Part shown: one piece after another, positions 52,125 through 61,320 of the stretch
How the letters are laid out: every line of letters starts with the position of its first letter
How positions within the stretch are numbered: the first letter of the stretch is position 1
NCBI RefSeq assembly: GCF_041449215.1
Contig: NZ_JBGNFV010000001.1
Coordinates: 248,001 to 312,000, forward strand
DNA: 64,000 bases
Source of the DNA: Roseivirga sp. BDSF3-8
GTDB lineage: Bacteria; Bacteroidota; Bacteroidia; Cytophagales; Cyclobacteriaceae
Reading direction: 5' to 3'
The notes under the pieces: generated by a model
Database searches by the model: none
The model's input: the letters and a program-made list of their open reading frames with translations, nothing else
Told to the model about the DNA's origin: nothing
Made by a program: the position numbers and the translations under genes

Positions 52125-52260
52125 TATTCTGCCGATTTTAGGTAAAAGTACGGCTAATGCTCCATCAAAGCAATAAATCCGGCAAAGTACTGCCGGATTC
52201 GTTGTTTGTAGACTATTTACAGGATCATACTTCGTCAATTCGGCATTATTCTGCCGATTT
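52125..52260 (-). promoter_or_regulatory. Putative HipB operators
   Basis: The 14-mer TATTCTGCCGATTT occurs at 52125-52138 and 52247-52260, 122 bp apart. The second lies in an inverted repeat CGGCA-N6-TGCCG (52241-52256). Both lie upstream of the HipB start, as expected for autoregulation. Confidence 0.55.
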
Positions 52261-52413
52261 GCTAATTCTCCAAGACTAGTTAAACAGCCAATTTCTGCTA
52301 GACAATAACTCATTAATGCTTTGGGATGATAAAATGCCGTGTTGGGAAAACGCTTTTCAGCTTCTCCTTTACTTGCCCTTATTTTAATTGAACAGGCTAA
52401 AGTCATTTCGAGT

Positions 52414-52782
52414 ATGAGACATTCATTAAGGAGCTTGCTGCTGAGCATTGCAATATTATTTATAGTTAGCTGTCAGGGCACTACGGATTCCGATGTATCG
52501 CCCACGTCGCCTCCGCCGCCCCTGCCCTCTCCCACTTGTATAGATACTAATTGTTCAGACTACTACTCACAGGCTGCTGCTCAGGCGGCGTATGATGCAG
52601 ACCCGGATTGCAGGGGCGATCTGGATGCTGATAATGATGGCATTGCCTGTGAAGAACCGGGCAACAGCGTAACGATATGCCCCACCACAGCCAATTGCGG
52701 CTGCTCCAATAAAAACAAAAGCCCCTGCGAAACCGACCCTTGCTGCCGCTGGATAGTAGGGACGGGGTGTAAGTGCAGATAA
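52414..52782 (+). CDS. Excalibur-like calcium-binding lipoprotein
   Basis: A 122-residue lipoprotein. The ATG at 52414 gives a signal peptide ending in the lipobox LFIVSC, then a Pro/Ser linker. CIDTNCSDYYSQAAAQAAYD (given in part), CRGDLDADNDGIACEE follow, an Excalibur-type D-x-D-x-D-G-x-x-C-E motif. The tail holds eight cysteines. It would sit in a membrane facing the periplasm or outside. It has GC-richer codons than the next genes. Its place in a CRISPR locus looks accidental cargo. Confidence 0.65.
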   Translation: MRHSLRSLLLSIAILFIVSCQGTTDSDVSPTSPPPPLPSPTCIDTNCSDYYSQAAAQAAYDADPDCRGDLDADNDGIACEEPGNSVTICPTTANCGCSNKNKSPCETDPCCRWIVGTGCKCR

Positions 52783-52817
52783 ATCCAGCCTTTAAACAAT
52801 ACTTAATATTACTAATT

Positions 52818-52925
52818 AGCACTAGTCCCCGCTGAATAGCGGGGCCCCCAACGGTGAGGTACGCTGTTGGGAATTGCTAGCTACTTAACCTATAATCTAC
52901 ACACTAACTACCGCGAGGCTTTTTT
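52818..52925 (+). repeat. GC-rich hairpin element, family A copy 3
   Basis: CCCCGCTGAATAGCGGGG palindrome, GGCCCCCAACGG, GCTAGCTACTTAA and CTACCGCGAGGCT match 50490-50597 closely. It separates the lipoprotein gene from the AT-rich gene at 52968. Confidence 0.6.
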
Positions 52926-52967
52926 TTGTCTTAGAAATAAATTTTAAAAACTAGAATTATAAAGAAA

Positions 52968-53474
52968 ATGGATTTACTGAAATACGAATATTTGGATTCA
53001 CCCGAAGGATCATATAATCATACTTTAGGTAAGCTGGTAAGAGATATAAGATATTACACTAGTCAAGTGCCAATTGAAAAATTTAAAGAAGCAATGCCAT
53101 CTTTGAGACTAGTAGAATCTAAACTCCAAAAGTATGATGAGGAAATCATGAATGACAGGCGTAATTATATAGATGAAATAATGGATGCACTGGAAAAGGA
53201 ATCTGAGATAGAGGAAAAGCTATTTGAGGATTTTGAATGGGCAGCTAAATCTATATTATTAACCCTTTTTGATAAAGACTTTGATTTGAGTGATTATTCC
53301 TATGAGCTAAAGAAGAATAGAGGTGTTTATTGGCTTGAGTTTTACGGAAATGTGAATATAAATGACAAAGTTTTATTGGTGGTGAAAGAAGTTTTTAAAT
53401 CTGTATGCTATAAATATGGAATAGTCTTTATTGATGGGTATTTAAAGGAGTATAGAGATCTATACCTGAACTAA
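52968..53474 (+). CDS. Hypothetical protein between cas6 and cas1
   Basis: A 168-residue acidic protein with a likely coiled coil (about 45-90, rich in Glu and Lys). No motif recognised. It is AT-rich and bordered by hairpin elements on both sides, like the other cargo genes of this interval. Confidence 0.5.
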   Translation: MDLLKYEYLDSPEGSYNHTLGKLVRDIRYYTSQVPIEKFKEAMPSLRLVESKLQKYDEEIMNDRRNYIDEIMDALEKESEIEEKLFEDFEWAAKSILLTLFDKDFDLSDYSYELKKNRGVYWLEFYGNVNINDKVLLVVKEVFKSVCYKYGIVFIDGYLKEYRDLYLN

Positions 53475-53504
53475 ATGGGGAAGTTTCAATAATATAAAAC
53501 TAAT

Positions 53505-53580
53505 TACTATCGCGGGGTTGTACCCCCTGGTTCCCATTCTATGCGAAGTGGTACCGGGCCGCGTCCGACTTCGCGAAGCC
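53505..53580 (+). repeat. GC-rich double-hairpin element, family B copy 2
   Basis: CGGGGTTGTACCCC and the TGCGAAGTGGTACCGGG...CCGACTTCGCGAA arms match 5112-5189 almost base for base. Confidence 0.6.
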
Positions 53581-53634
53581 AGTATTAAAAGAAACAGATC
53601 AACGAGAACATAGAATAGTAATCTCTTTTATAAA

Positions 53635-54027
53635 ATGTTGAAGATTCCTTCTTACAATCCTGAAGTATATGATAAAGTTAGCCAGCTAACGGGGCTGAAT
53701 TTCAAAGCGCAGTTAAAAGATAGTGGTATTGAGTTTAGAAAAATTTATAAAATGACTGATATGCTAAATGAAGAGATTAGCTACCTATTGGTTACTGATA
53801 AGTTGGGTGTAGTTTTTAAAAATAGAGATGAATTTTTGGATAAGTTCATATTGCAACTCAGGAGCAGATTAGCTGATTTAAACCAAGAGCTTGAATAACT
53901 CAGAGAGCAGGAAAGGCAATCATTCGTAGATGAGAATCATATTTTTATGGAGCATGAAAGAATTGGCTATACAGGTGATAAGCATGTTAAACTTTTGAAT
54001 CGAATGAGAGAGTTGAAGGGCAAGTAG
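53635..54027 (+). pseudogene. Hypothetical gene with an in-frame stop at codon 88
   Basis: The frame begins MLKIPSYNPEVYDKV and meets TAA at 53896-53898. After it the same frame continues with coding-like sequence LREQERQSFVDENHIF and on to TAG at 54025-54027, 130 codons in all counting the stop. The charge and composition carry on across the stop. Either a nonsense mutation has shortened the protein to 87 residues, or the stop is read through. Function unknown; AT-rich cargo. Confidence 0.55.
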
Positions 54028-54049
54028 GGGATTTAATGCATACAAGCCA

Positions 54050-54140
54050 GATATAACCTCCGCAGGGTTGTCAATTGCATGGTATACACCCATTGTCGTC
54101 TATTATGAGAAGTTGTCCCCAATGAATCCTACGGCGTACA
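54050..54140 (+). repeat. Decayed hairpin element
   Basis: AACCTCCGCAGGGTTGTC and a later TACGGCGTACATTGCG segment resemble the start and end of the family B elements at 5112 and 53505 but most stems are lost. It again lies at a boundary between two cargo genes. Confidence 0.4.
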
Positions 54141-54155
54141 TTGCGAGAGTGAAGG

Positions 54156-54659
54156 ATGTCCAAACAAAAAGCATCTAGAATGAGAAAAATAGACGTTTAC
54201 ATAGGCGAAATAGAAACACAAATTGAATTTGCTAAGCTGTCATATGCTTTTTTCTTAAAATCTTATGAAGATGATGCCGTATTGCCATCATTTATGAGTA
54301 TCCATCATTTTCTCATTCATGTTTCTAATATTGATAAACTACTGGATGTTAGAAGTAATAATTTTAGGAAAGAAGTTTTTGGAGATCAACTCATACAAAT
54401 TGATATAAGACAATTTAGGAGGTTAAGAAATCACTTAGAGCACTTTGATGAAAGACTTGATTCTTGGATAAAAGAATATGATGATCATACATTTTTTGAT
54501 ATGAATTTTGTGACTGGCACAAGAGGTTATCCAGATAAGGCATCTTTAAGAGCTCTTGACGGGATGAATTTTAAGTTTCAAGGAGAAAATTATGATTTAG
54601 AATCTCTATATAATTCAATCCTTGAATTGGCTATAGAAATTAATAAATTAAGTGGCTAG
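54156..54659 (+). CDS. Hypothetical protein with HEPN-like R-x4-H motif
   Basis: A 167-residue helical protein. RRLRNHLEHFDERL contains the R-x4-H motif of HEPN ribonucleases inside a predicted helix. A long first helix (IGEIETQIEFAKLSYAFF) fits the four-helix HEPN layout. The call is motif-based. It is the last cargo gene before cas1 and is AT-rich. It could be an RNA-targeting accessory effector, but nothing proves a link with CRISPR. Confidence 0.45.
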   Translation: MSKQKASRMRKIDVYIGEIETQIEFAKLSYAFFLKSYEDDAVLPSFMSIHHFLIHVSNIDKLLDVRSNNFRKEVFGDQLIQIDIRQFRRLRNHLEHFDERLDSWIKEYDDHTFFDMNFVTGTRGYPDKASLRALDGMNFKFQGENYDLESLYNSILELAIEINKLSG

Positions 54660-54831
54660 AATTTTCAATAATAAACTTTCTATCTCATCCCCACCATTTG
54701 CCTTTCTTGAAAGGCAGTAAGTTGAAAACTTACAAAAATGGTAATCACGAGTTACGCTGTCGCTAAACCCGCGATAGTGGCTGGGGAACTTCTTAAACCT
54801 TATTCTTTCCTCAGTTATTATCAATTTATAA

Positions 54832-55857
54832 ATGCACCTCTACCTAAACACCTACGGCACCTACCTGCACATCAAAGACCAGTTGTTTGAAGTGCGGGTG
54901 CCGGAGTCCGAAGGCAGTAAGCAGTATCAGAAGCACCATGTGGCCGCGCAGAAGGTGCGGACGATTGTGATGACCACTTCGGCGGCGCTGAGTACCGATG
55001 CCATTAAGCTGGCGATGGCGCACCATATCGATATTGTGTTCCTGGAGCGGGGAGGGCAGCCCTTTGGCCGGGTGTGGCACAGCAAGCCCGGCAGCACTAC
55101 GCGCATCCGCAAGCGGCAACTGGAGGCGAGCCTTTCGGAAACGGGCCTGCGCTGGGTAAAGAACTGGACGCTTCGGAAGATGCAGAACCAGGCGGACTTT
55201 CTCTTTGATTTGCTGCGGCACCGCCCGCATCTGAAAGCCAGCTTTACCGAAAAGCGGGAGCGCATAGCCGAACTGCAAAAGTCCGTGCAGGACCTGGAAG
55301 GCGACCGCACGGCGGATGTGGCGGACAGCCTTCGCGGACTGGAAGGCAGCGCGGGCAGACTCTACTTTGCCGGACTCAGCGAAGCGATACCCAGCGCATG
55401 GGCCTTTAAAGGCCGGAGCAGCCGACCGGCCAAAGACCCTTTCAACGCCTTCCTGAACTACGCCTACGGCATCCTGTACAGCCGGGTGGAAAAGGCACTG
55501 ATGGTGGCGGGGCTGGATCCCTATACCGGCTTTCTGCACCGCGATGATTATAACCAGCTCAGCTTTGTGTATGACTTCATAGAGCCCTACCGCATCTATG
55601 CCGATACGGTGGTGTTCAGGCTCTTTTCCGGTAAAAAGGTAAACCAGCAGCATACCGATGAGCTGAGCGTGGGCTACTCGCTGAATAAGGAGGGCAAGCA
55701 ACTGCTGGTAGCGGCCTTTACGGACTACCTGGATGAGGACACCATACGGGTGCTGAACCGCAACCAGACAAGGGCCAATGCCATGCAGGCCGAAGCCCAC
55801 GGCTTTGCGAACAGCCTGCTGGAAAAGGATGACGACTATGAAACGGAAGACTACTGA
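54832..55857 (+). CDS. cas1: Cas1 spacer-acquisition integrase
   Basis: A 341-residue Cas1 with metal ligands Glu171, His236 and Asp248/Glu251. Against the copy at 5799-6824 I count four substitutions (two in RPHLKASF, one in VQDLEG, one in KQLLVA). At the DNA level many synonymous sites differ, so the proteins are under constraint and the copies are not brand new. It overlaps cas2 by one base. Confidence 0.96.
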   Translation: MHLYLNTYGTYLHIKDQLFEVRVPESEGSKQYQKHHVAAQKVRTIVMTTSAALSTDAIKLAMAHHIDIVFLERGGQPFGRVWHSKPGSTTRIRKRQLEASLSETGLRWVKNWTLRKMQNQADFLFDLLRHRPHLKASFTEKRERIAELQKSVQDLEGDRTADVADSLRGLEGSAGRLYFAGLSEAIPSAWAFKGRSSRPAKDPFNAFLNYAYGILYSRVEKALMVAGLDPYTGFLHRDDYNQLSFVYDFIEPYRIYADTVVFRLFSGKKVNQQHTDELSVGYSLNKEGKQLLVAAFTDYLDEDTIRVLNRNQTRANAMQAEAHGFANSLLEKDDDYETEDY

Positions 55858-56147
55858 TGATCTGCTGGGTACTATACGATATACAGGACAATAAGGCGCG
55901 GCGCAATGTGGCCAAATACTGCAAGCAGGCCGGCCTGTACCGCGTGCAGTATTCCTGCTTCCTCGGTACGCTAAACGGCCACGAAAAAGACACGCTGGAA
56001 CTGCAGATAGAAGAAGAAATAGATGAGGAAGTCGATAAAGTCTACATCTTCCCAATGAACAAATCGGAGCTGCAATCCTGCATACTTATGGGCCAGGCCT
56101 TTGACAAAAAACTGGTGTCGGATGAGGTAAGGGCGCTGTTTCTATGA
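55857..56147 (+). CDS. cas2: Cas2 adaptation protein
   Basis: A 96-residue Cas2 starting MICWVLYDIQDNKARR, with Asp8 kept. One residue differs from the other copy. Overlaps with cas1 (1 nt) and cas4 (4 nt) are the same as in locus 1. Confidence 0.95.
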   Translation: MICWVLYDIQDNKARRNVAKYCKQAGLYRVQYSCFLGTLNGHEKDTLELQIEEEIDEEVDKVYIFPMNKSELQSCILMGQAFDKKLVSDEVRALFL

Positions 56148-56728
56148 GTGCCTGTATCAGCATAACACCCTCGCACATTATACAATATTTGTATTGTCCG
56201 CGCTTTACCTGGTTTGAGTACGTGCTTACGCTGCCGCAGTATGAAGAGAAGCAGCATAAGGTCATGCGTGGACGCGAGCTGCACGACCGCAAACTGGAGG
56301 AGAACAAAGGCTACCTGCGCAAACGTATTGGCGTAAAGGACAAGCAGGAAGACATCTACCTGACCAATGGCCTGCTGCGCGGCCGGGTAGACGAGGTGCT
56401 CACCCTGCAGGATGATACGCTGGCCCCGCTGGACTATAAGTTTGCCCGCTACGAAGGCAAGCTGTACGATACCTACAAGACGCAACTCTACTGCTATGCC
56501 TGGCTGATAGAGGAAAACTACGGCGGAGAGGTGAACCGCGGCTACATCGTATACACCCGCAGCAAAAACAAACTGCTGGAAGTGCCCGTAGCCCGTAAGG
56601 ATGTGGAGAAGGTAAAGGCGGCTGCGGACAGCATAAGGACCATTATCGGCGGAAAGACTTACCCAAAGGCTACCAAATACAAAAAGCGTTGCCTATCTTG
56701 TACCTACCGGAACGTTTGCACGCAGTAG
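56144..56728 (+). CDS. cas4: Cas4 exonuclease of the adaptation module
   Basis: A 194-residue Cas4 with Cys18, Cys183, Cys186, Cys192 and the RecB-type residues Asp83, Asp97, Lys99, Gln114. Three differences from the copy at 7111-7695 (positions 4, near 168 and near 178 regions). One of them introduces Cys4. The array 3 leader follows directly. Confidence 0.94.
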   Translation: MSACISITPSHIIQYLYCPRFTWFEYVLTLPQYEEKQHKVMRGRELHDRKLEENKGYLRKRIGVKDKQEDIYLTNGLLRGRVDEVLTLQDDTLAPLDYKFARYEGKLYDTYKTQLYCYAWLIEENYGGEVNRGYIVYTRSKNKLLEVPVARKDVEKVKAAADSIRTIIGGKTYPKATKYKKRCLSCTYRNVCTQ

Positions 56729-56734
56729 CACTTC

Positions 56735-56924
56735 CTCCGGGTGGCAATTTATTTGGAGATGGTCGAAAACAGGCCGTAACAAACTGACTTTCAATTACTT
56801 TAGCTTACGCAAATTTGCCAAAAACAGGTAAAATACCGCTCTTTGACGTACTGATTTTGAGAAAAAGGCCGATAGTAAAAAGCACGTTTCTCATTAGTTC
56901 ACAGCCACTTAGCTCCGAAATCGA
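56735..56924 (+). promoter_or_regulatory. CRISPR leader of array 3
   Basis: It matches the leaders at 7700-7891 and 37545-37739, with a local change after TCTTTGAC (GTACTGATTTTGAG instead of ATGATGAAATCGAG). The final CCACTTAGCTCCGAAATCGA is unchanged. Confidence 0.85.
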
Positions 56925-59840
56925 CTTCGTGAGCTACTTCCATCATAATAAGGATTGAAACTTCCAGCGCCGAAAAAAGCACTGAATGGCCTGGGCCTTC
57001 GTGAGCTACTTCCATCATAATAAGGATTGAAACACTATGAAGGGTTCAGTATTATCCATCGCGATGCGCGCTTCGTGAGCTACTTCCATCATAATAAGGA
57101 TTGAAACTCGGGCCAATTACTATTAATCCACTTCACAATATTGTCTTCGTGAGCTACTTCCATCATAATAAGGATTGAAACTAGTTTCCTACATAACCGG
57201 CTGAATATTCACCAAGCTTCGTGAGCTACTTCCATCATAATAAGGATTGAAACTAGACAGATCCTTATAATCGTGGCTAACTCTAATATCTTCGTGAGCT
57301 ACTTCCATCATAATAAGGATTGAAACGCACTTTTAATGGATTTGGATCCGCCTGACGGGTCAATCTTCGTGAGCTACTTCCATCATAATAAGGATTGAAA
57401 CGAGCCTATCAGATAACTTGCCTATACTAATCCCATACTTCGTGAGCTACTTCCATCATAATAAGGATTGAAACCGCTAACAAAAAGCTCTAACACTGTA
57501 TGTGTTGAGCTTCGTGAGCTACTTCCATCATAATAAGGATTGAAACTTGATCGAAGCGAGGCAAAGCCAAAAGAAGAACCCACTTCGTGAGCTACTTCCA
57601 TCATAATAAGGATTGAAACCTCACGTCCATAACATTAAGAACGCGGACGAACTGCTTCGTGAGCTACTTCCATCATAATAAGGATTGAAACTAGACACCA
57701 TCGACATAAGCCATATAAAGTACTCTGACTTCGTGAGCTACTTCCATCATAATAAGGATTGAAACTCAACTACATTAATTCAGGCAGCCGGCTAATTCCG
57801 GCTTCGTGAGCTACTTCCATCATAATAAGGATTGAAACTGAAGGTGACTAAGGGAGGTGTAACAACGCATGATTCTTCGTGAGCTACTTCCATCATAATA
57901 AGGATTGAAACACTTAAAACAAACAAAGTCACCTTTCATGTTAGTAGACTTCGTGAGCTACTTCCATCATAATAAGGATTGAAACTTGAAAGCTTAAAAT
58001 TTAAGAACAGTATTGAAGTTCTTCGTGAGCTACTTCCATCATAATAAGGATTGAAACCCATTATCTGCTAAGTTTTGCTTTGAAGCCTACCGCTTCGTGA
58101 GCTACTTCCATCATAATAAGGATTGAAACAATCATAGATCAGCCGGGGGATGGCTTTGTTCTTCCTTCGTGAGCTACTTCCATCATAATAAGGATTGAAA
58201 CTCATGAATATTTGTATTTACTCCTGATTGATCGCCTACTTCGTGAGCTACTTCCATCATAATAAGGATTGAAACACTAGCAGATCTGCGATCCTTACGG
58301 ATTCAGAATCACTTCGTGAGCTACTTCCATTAGAATAAGGATTGAAACAAATTTTGAATAGTGGTTTGTCCCTTCCCTATTTCTCTTCGTGAGCTACTTC
58401 CATTAGAATAAGGATTGAAACTACTTTGCCAGTCTAACAGAAGATGGCCTTTTTTCTCTTCGTGAGCTACTTCCATTAGAATAAGGATTGAAACTTGAGG
58501 TGAAGACTGAGAAAGGCCGATTGTCGAAGGACTTCGTGAGCTACTTCCATTAGAATAAGGATTGAAACATATTCAAGAATCAATAATGCCTGGCAGTGAT
58601 AGGACTTCGTGAGCTACTTGAACGCAAGCCCGGTTCCACCACAATAAGGATTGAAACCGGCGACGTGTTCAGCTATACCCTTCTGGAGGAGGCACTTCGT
58701 GAGCAAACCGTCCGGGGTTCCGGTCCATCACAATAAGGATTGAAACAGGTCGTTCGAACTAGTTACTGTAAAGAAAATCCTTCTTCGTGAGCTACTTCCA
58801 TCACAATAAGGATTGAAACATATCATCCGCCTTGAAGGGAGTACCTTCCGGCAGGATATCGGACTTCGTGAGCAAACCGTCCGGGGTTCCGGTCCATCAC
58901 AATAAGGATTGAAACGACCTGTACGCCATGCAGATAATCCAGGAAGAGAACTTCGTGAGCTACTTGGACGCAAGCCCGGTTCCACCACAATAAGGATTGA
59001 AACTGGCTGTGCTTTCCTTTGCGTGCCCGCTGAGGGATCTTCGTGAGCAGTTGAGCGCAACCCAGGATCCACTACAATAAGGATTGAAACGTGCCGTCCT
59101 TGCACATCTCAGTATATCCAAGCCGGTACTTCGTGAGCAAACCGTCCGGGGTTCCGGTCCATTAGAATAAGGATTGAAACGGCGCCGACCCTGAAGTTCT
59201 TGTTGACAACTCGGTCTTCGTGAGCAGTTGAGCGCAACCCCGGATCCATTACAATAAGGATTGAAACCGATCGCATAGAGGATAGCGACGGCGACTTATC
59301 AGAGGCTTCGTGAGCAGTTGAGCGCAGCCCCGGATCCACTACAATAAGGATTGAAACACATTGGCCGCGAACGCTTCGTCATGGCGAACAACTACTTCGT
59401 GAGCAGTTGAACGCAACCCCGGTTCCAGCATAACCCGGTTCCAGCATAATAAGGATTGAAACATAAAAGTATTGATATTCTAACAAGTATTGAAAAGGCC
59501 TTCGTGAGCTACTTGAACGCAAGCCCGGTTCCACCACAATAAGGATTGAAACTTACAGGCTTATCCGCGTGGATTATGTAGACGGCGGCTTCGTGAGCTA
59601 CTTGGACGCAAGCCCGGTTCCACTTCAATAAGGGTTGAAACATCCAGTACCTGGTGGTGTGGCCATCCTCGAGCCGGCTTCGTGAGCAGTTGAGTGCATA
59701 CTCGGTCTGAATGGACCCCGGATCCACTACAATAAGGATTGAAACCGTTGTATCTCATCGTATATTGTAATCAGTCGTCAGCTTCGTGAGCTAGCTGAAC
59801 GCATAGTCGATCTGAATGGACCTCGGTTCATTAAAAGAAG
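56925..59840 (+). CRISPR. CRISPR array 3: 36 repeats plus a degenerate end repeat, 12 with inserted hairpins
   Basis: Repeats 1-19 (56925-58275) are uniform 37-mers of the TACTTCCATCAT sub-type; 20-23 (58312-58568) are the TACTTCCATTAG sub-type of array 1. From 58605 long forms dominate: 53 bp at 58605, 58951, 59500, 59589; 52 bp at 58695, 58864, 59039, 59129, 59216, 59306; 68 bp at 59395 and 59678. A 37-mer (58783) lies among them. All keep CTTCGTGAGC and AATAAGGATTGAAAC (one reads AAGGGTTG). A decayed long repeat at 59782-59840 ends the array. Leader on the left, so the long forms are the oldest part. Confidence 0.97.
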
Positions 59841-60086
59841 TGACTCGGAACGTATCCATTTCGATTGCATTTGGGTGAAACATTTTCGGCGAATCACCTT
59901 TTGTCAATGCATCGAATGAGCTACCAAATCGAGGTAAAAAGCTTCAAATAAAATGACTTCAATCAACTGCATACCAGTTGTTTATAACCCATTCAGCCCC
60001 CTCTAATATAGAAAGAAAATCAGGGCACCGAATAGAGTGCATTTTTATTGAAATGAAACGGGTTAAACTGGTTTAAGAAAAATGAA

Positions 60087-60120
60087 AAAAGCCACTGGAA
60101 ACTAAATTCCAGTGGCTTTT
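60087..60120 (+). terminator. Rho-independent terminator between array 3 and the recombinase gene
   Basis: AAAAGCCACTGGAA pairs with TTCCAGTGGCTTTT over a 6-nt loop, a 14-bp perfect stem with A and T ends, able to work on both strands. The remaining 59841-60352 shows no gene. Confidence 0.85.
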
Positions 60121-60352
60121 AACCTTATTTGATAAGTAGGATGTGATCCACTTGGTGCGTTTCTCGAACCATTTTGAGGGGGATTTTCGGTCACTTGCGA
60201 ATATAGGGCATTATAATTAGGAATGAGCAAACAACAAAAGAACATGAAAGCTATTCTTAGGTTCGGAACATTAGAGCACCCATCATTGGTAATGGGTTAG
60301 TAATTCGTCAAGTGAGGGATATATTGGTCATTCATATAAAAACCTATGATTT

Positions 60353-61300
60353 ATGACCTTTGCAAAAGCACAAGAATACTTCCTGGATCACTGTCAGTTT
60401 GAAAAAAACCTTTCGGCTAAGACGCTTGAATTTTATGCCATCGATCTCAGGCAATTTCAATCCTTTTTGAAGAACTACAAATCAGATAGTCAGATTGGGA
60501 AAATAGACAAATACGTCCTGAAAGATTATTTGAAGTACATAGCCCATTTTAAACCCAAGACGGTCAAACGCAAATTGGCCACTCTTAAAGCATTTTTCAA
60601 TTTCCTGGAGTTTGAAGATATAATTATGGTTAACCCTTTTCGCAAACTTCGGGTAAAAATTAAGGAACCCAGGAGGCTACCTAATCTAATGAGTACCCAC
60701 GAAGTTCAAAAGATCTTCAAAGCAGCTTACACTGCTAAGGAGGCGACTACATCAGATGGTGACTATTTAACTAAACTCAGGGACATTGCAGTATTGGAAT
60801 TACTATTTGCAACGGGAATTCGAGTATCTGAACTTTGTGATTTAAAGGATAAGAACATTAACCTCCAAAACGGGGTGATAACTATTAATGGAAAAGGCAG
60901 TAAGGAAAGATTAATTCAAGTGTGTAATCCTGGTGTGCTTAGAATTCTATGTGAATACCGGCGGTACTTTGAAGAGCAGATAGAGCAAAGCGGCTATTTT
61001 TTCATTAACAGGTTAGATAGGAGGCTATCCGACCAATCTATTCGCAGGCTTATCAGAGGTTATACTCAATTGGCGGCTATCGACAAAAATATTACTCCTC
61101 ATACGTTTAGGCACACTTTCGCTACCCTGCTTTTGGAGGAGGATGTGGATATTAAATATATCCAGCACTTTTTAGGGCACAGCTCTATCGCTACTACACA
61201 GATTTACACTCACGTTAACAGTGCCAAGCAGCAACAAATCTTGAGCACAAAGCACCCCAGGAACGGCTTTGAGTTTGGATCGTGCTCGGATTCCCAATAA
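60353..61300 (+). CDS. Tyrosine recombinase (XerC/XerD-like integrase)
   Basis: A 315-residue site-specific recombinase. SAM-like N-terminal domain (1-100), then the catalytic domain with Arg157 (FATGIRVSEL), Lys181, His250 and Arg253 (TPHTFRHTFATLL), His276 (LGHSS) and Tyr285 (TQIYTHV). All are present. It may be a housekeeping-type or an element integrase; no att site is visible near it. It follows array 3 by about 500 bp and slightly overlaps the frame of the next gene only if a GTG start at 61282 is used. Confidence 0.92.
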   Translation: MTFAKAQEYFLDHCQFEKNLSAKTLEFYAIDLRQFQSFLKNYKSDSQIGKIDKYVLKDYLKYIAHFKPKTVKRKLATLKAFFNFLEFEDIIMVNPFRKLRVKIKEPRRLPNLMSTHEVQKIFKAAYTAKEATTSDGDYLTKLRDIAVLELLFATGIRVSELCDLKDKNINLQNGVITINGKGSKERLIQVCNPGVLRILCEYRRYFEEQIEQSGYFFINRLDRRLSDQSIRRLIRGYTQLAAIDKNITPHTFRHTFATLLLEEDVDIKYIQHFLGHSSIATTQIYTHVNSAKQQQILSTKHPRNGFEFGSCSDSQ

Positions 61301-61320
61301 AGGATAACTCTTTATTATCC

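Noticed and set aside
52116-52448. N-terminal extension of the HipB-like protein to 52448
   Set aside because: This part runs antisense through the lipoprotein start and through the repeated 14-mers that look like operators; the 67-residue HTH form is complete.
7892-59745. Spacers matching other parts of this window (self-targeting or targeting the neighbouring IS elements)
   Set aside because: By eye I found no spacer identical to another non-array segment here; a proper search of all spacers against the window and genome would be needed.
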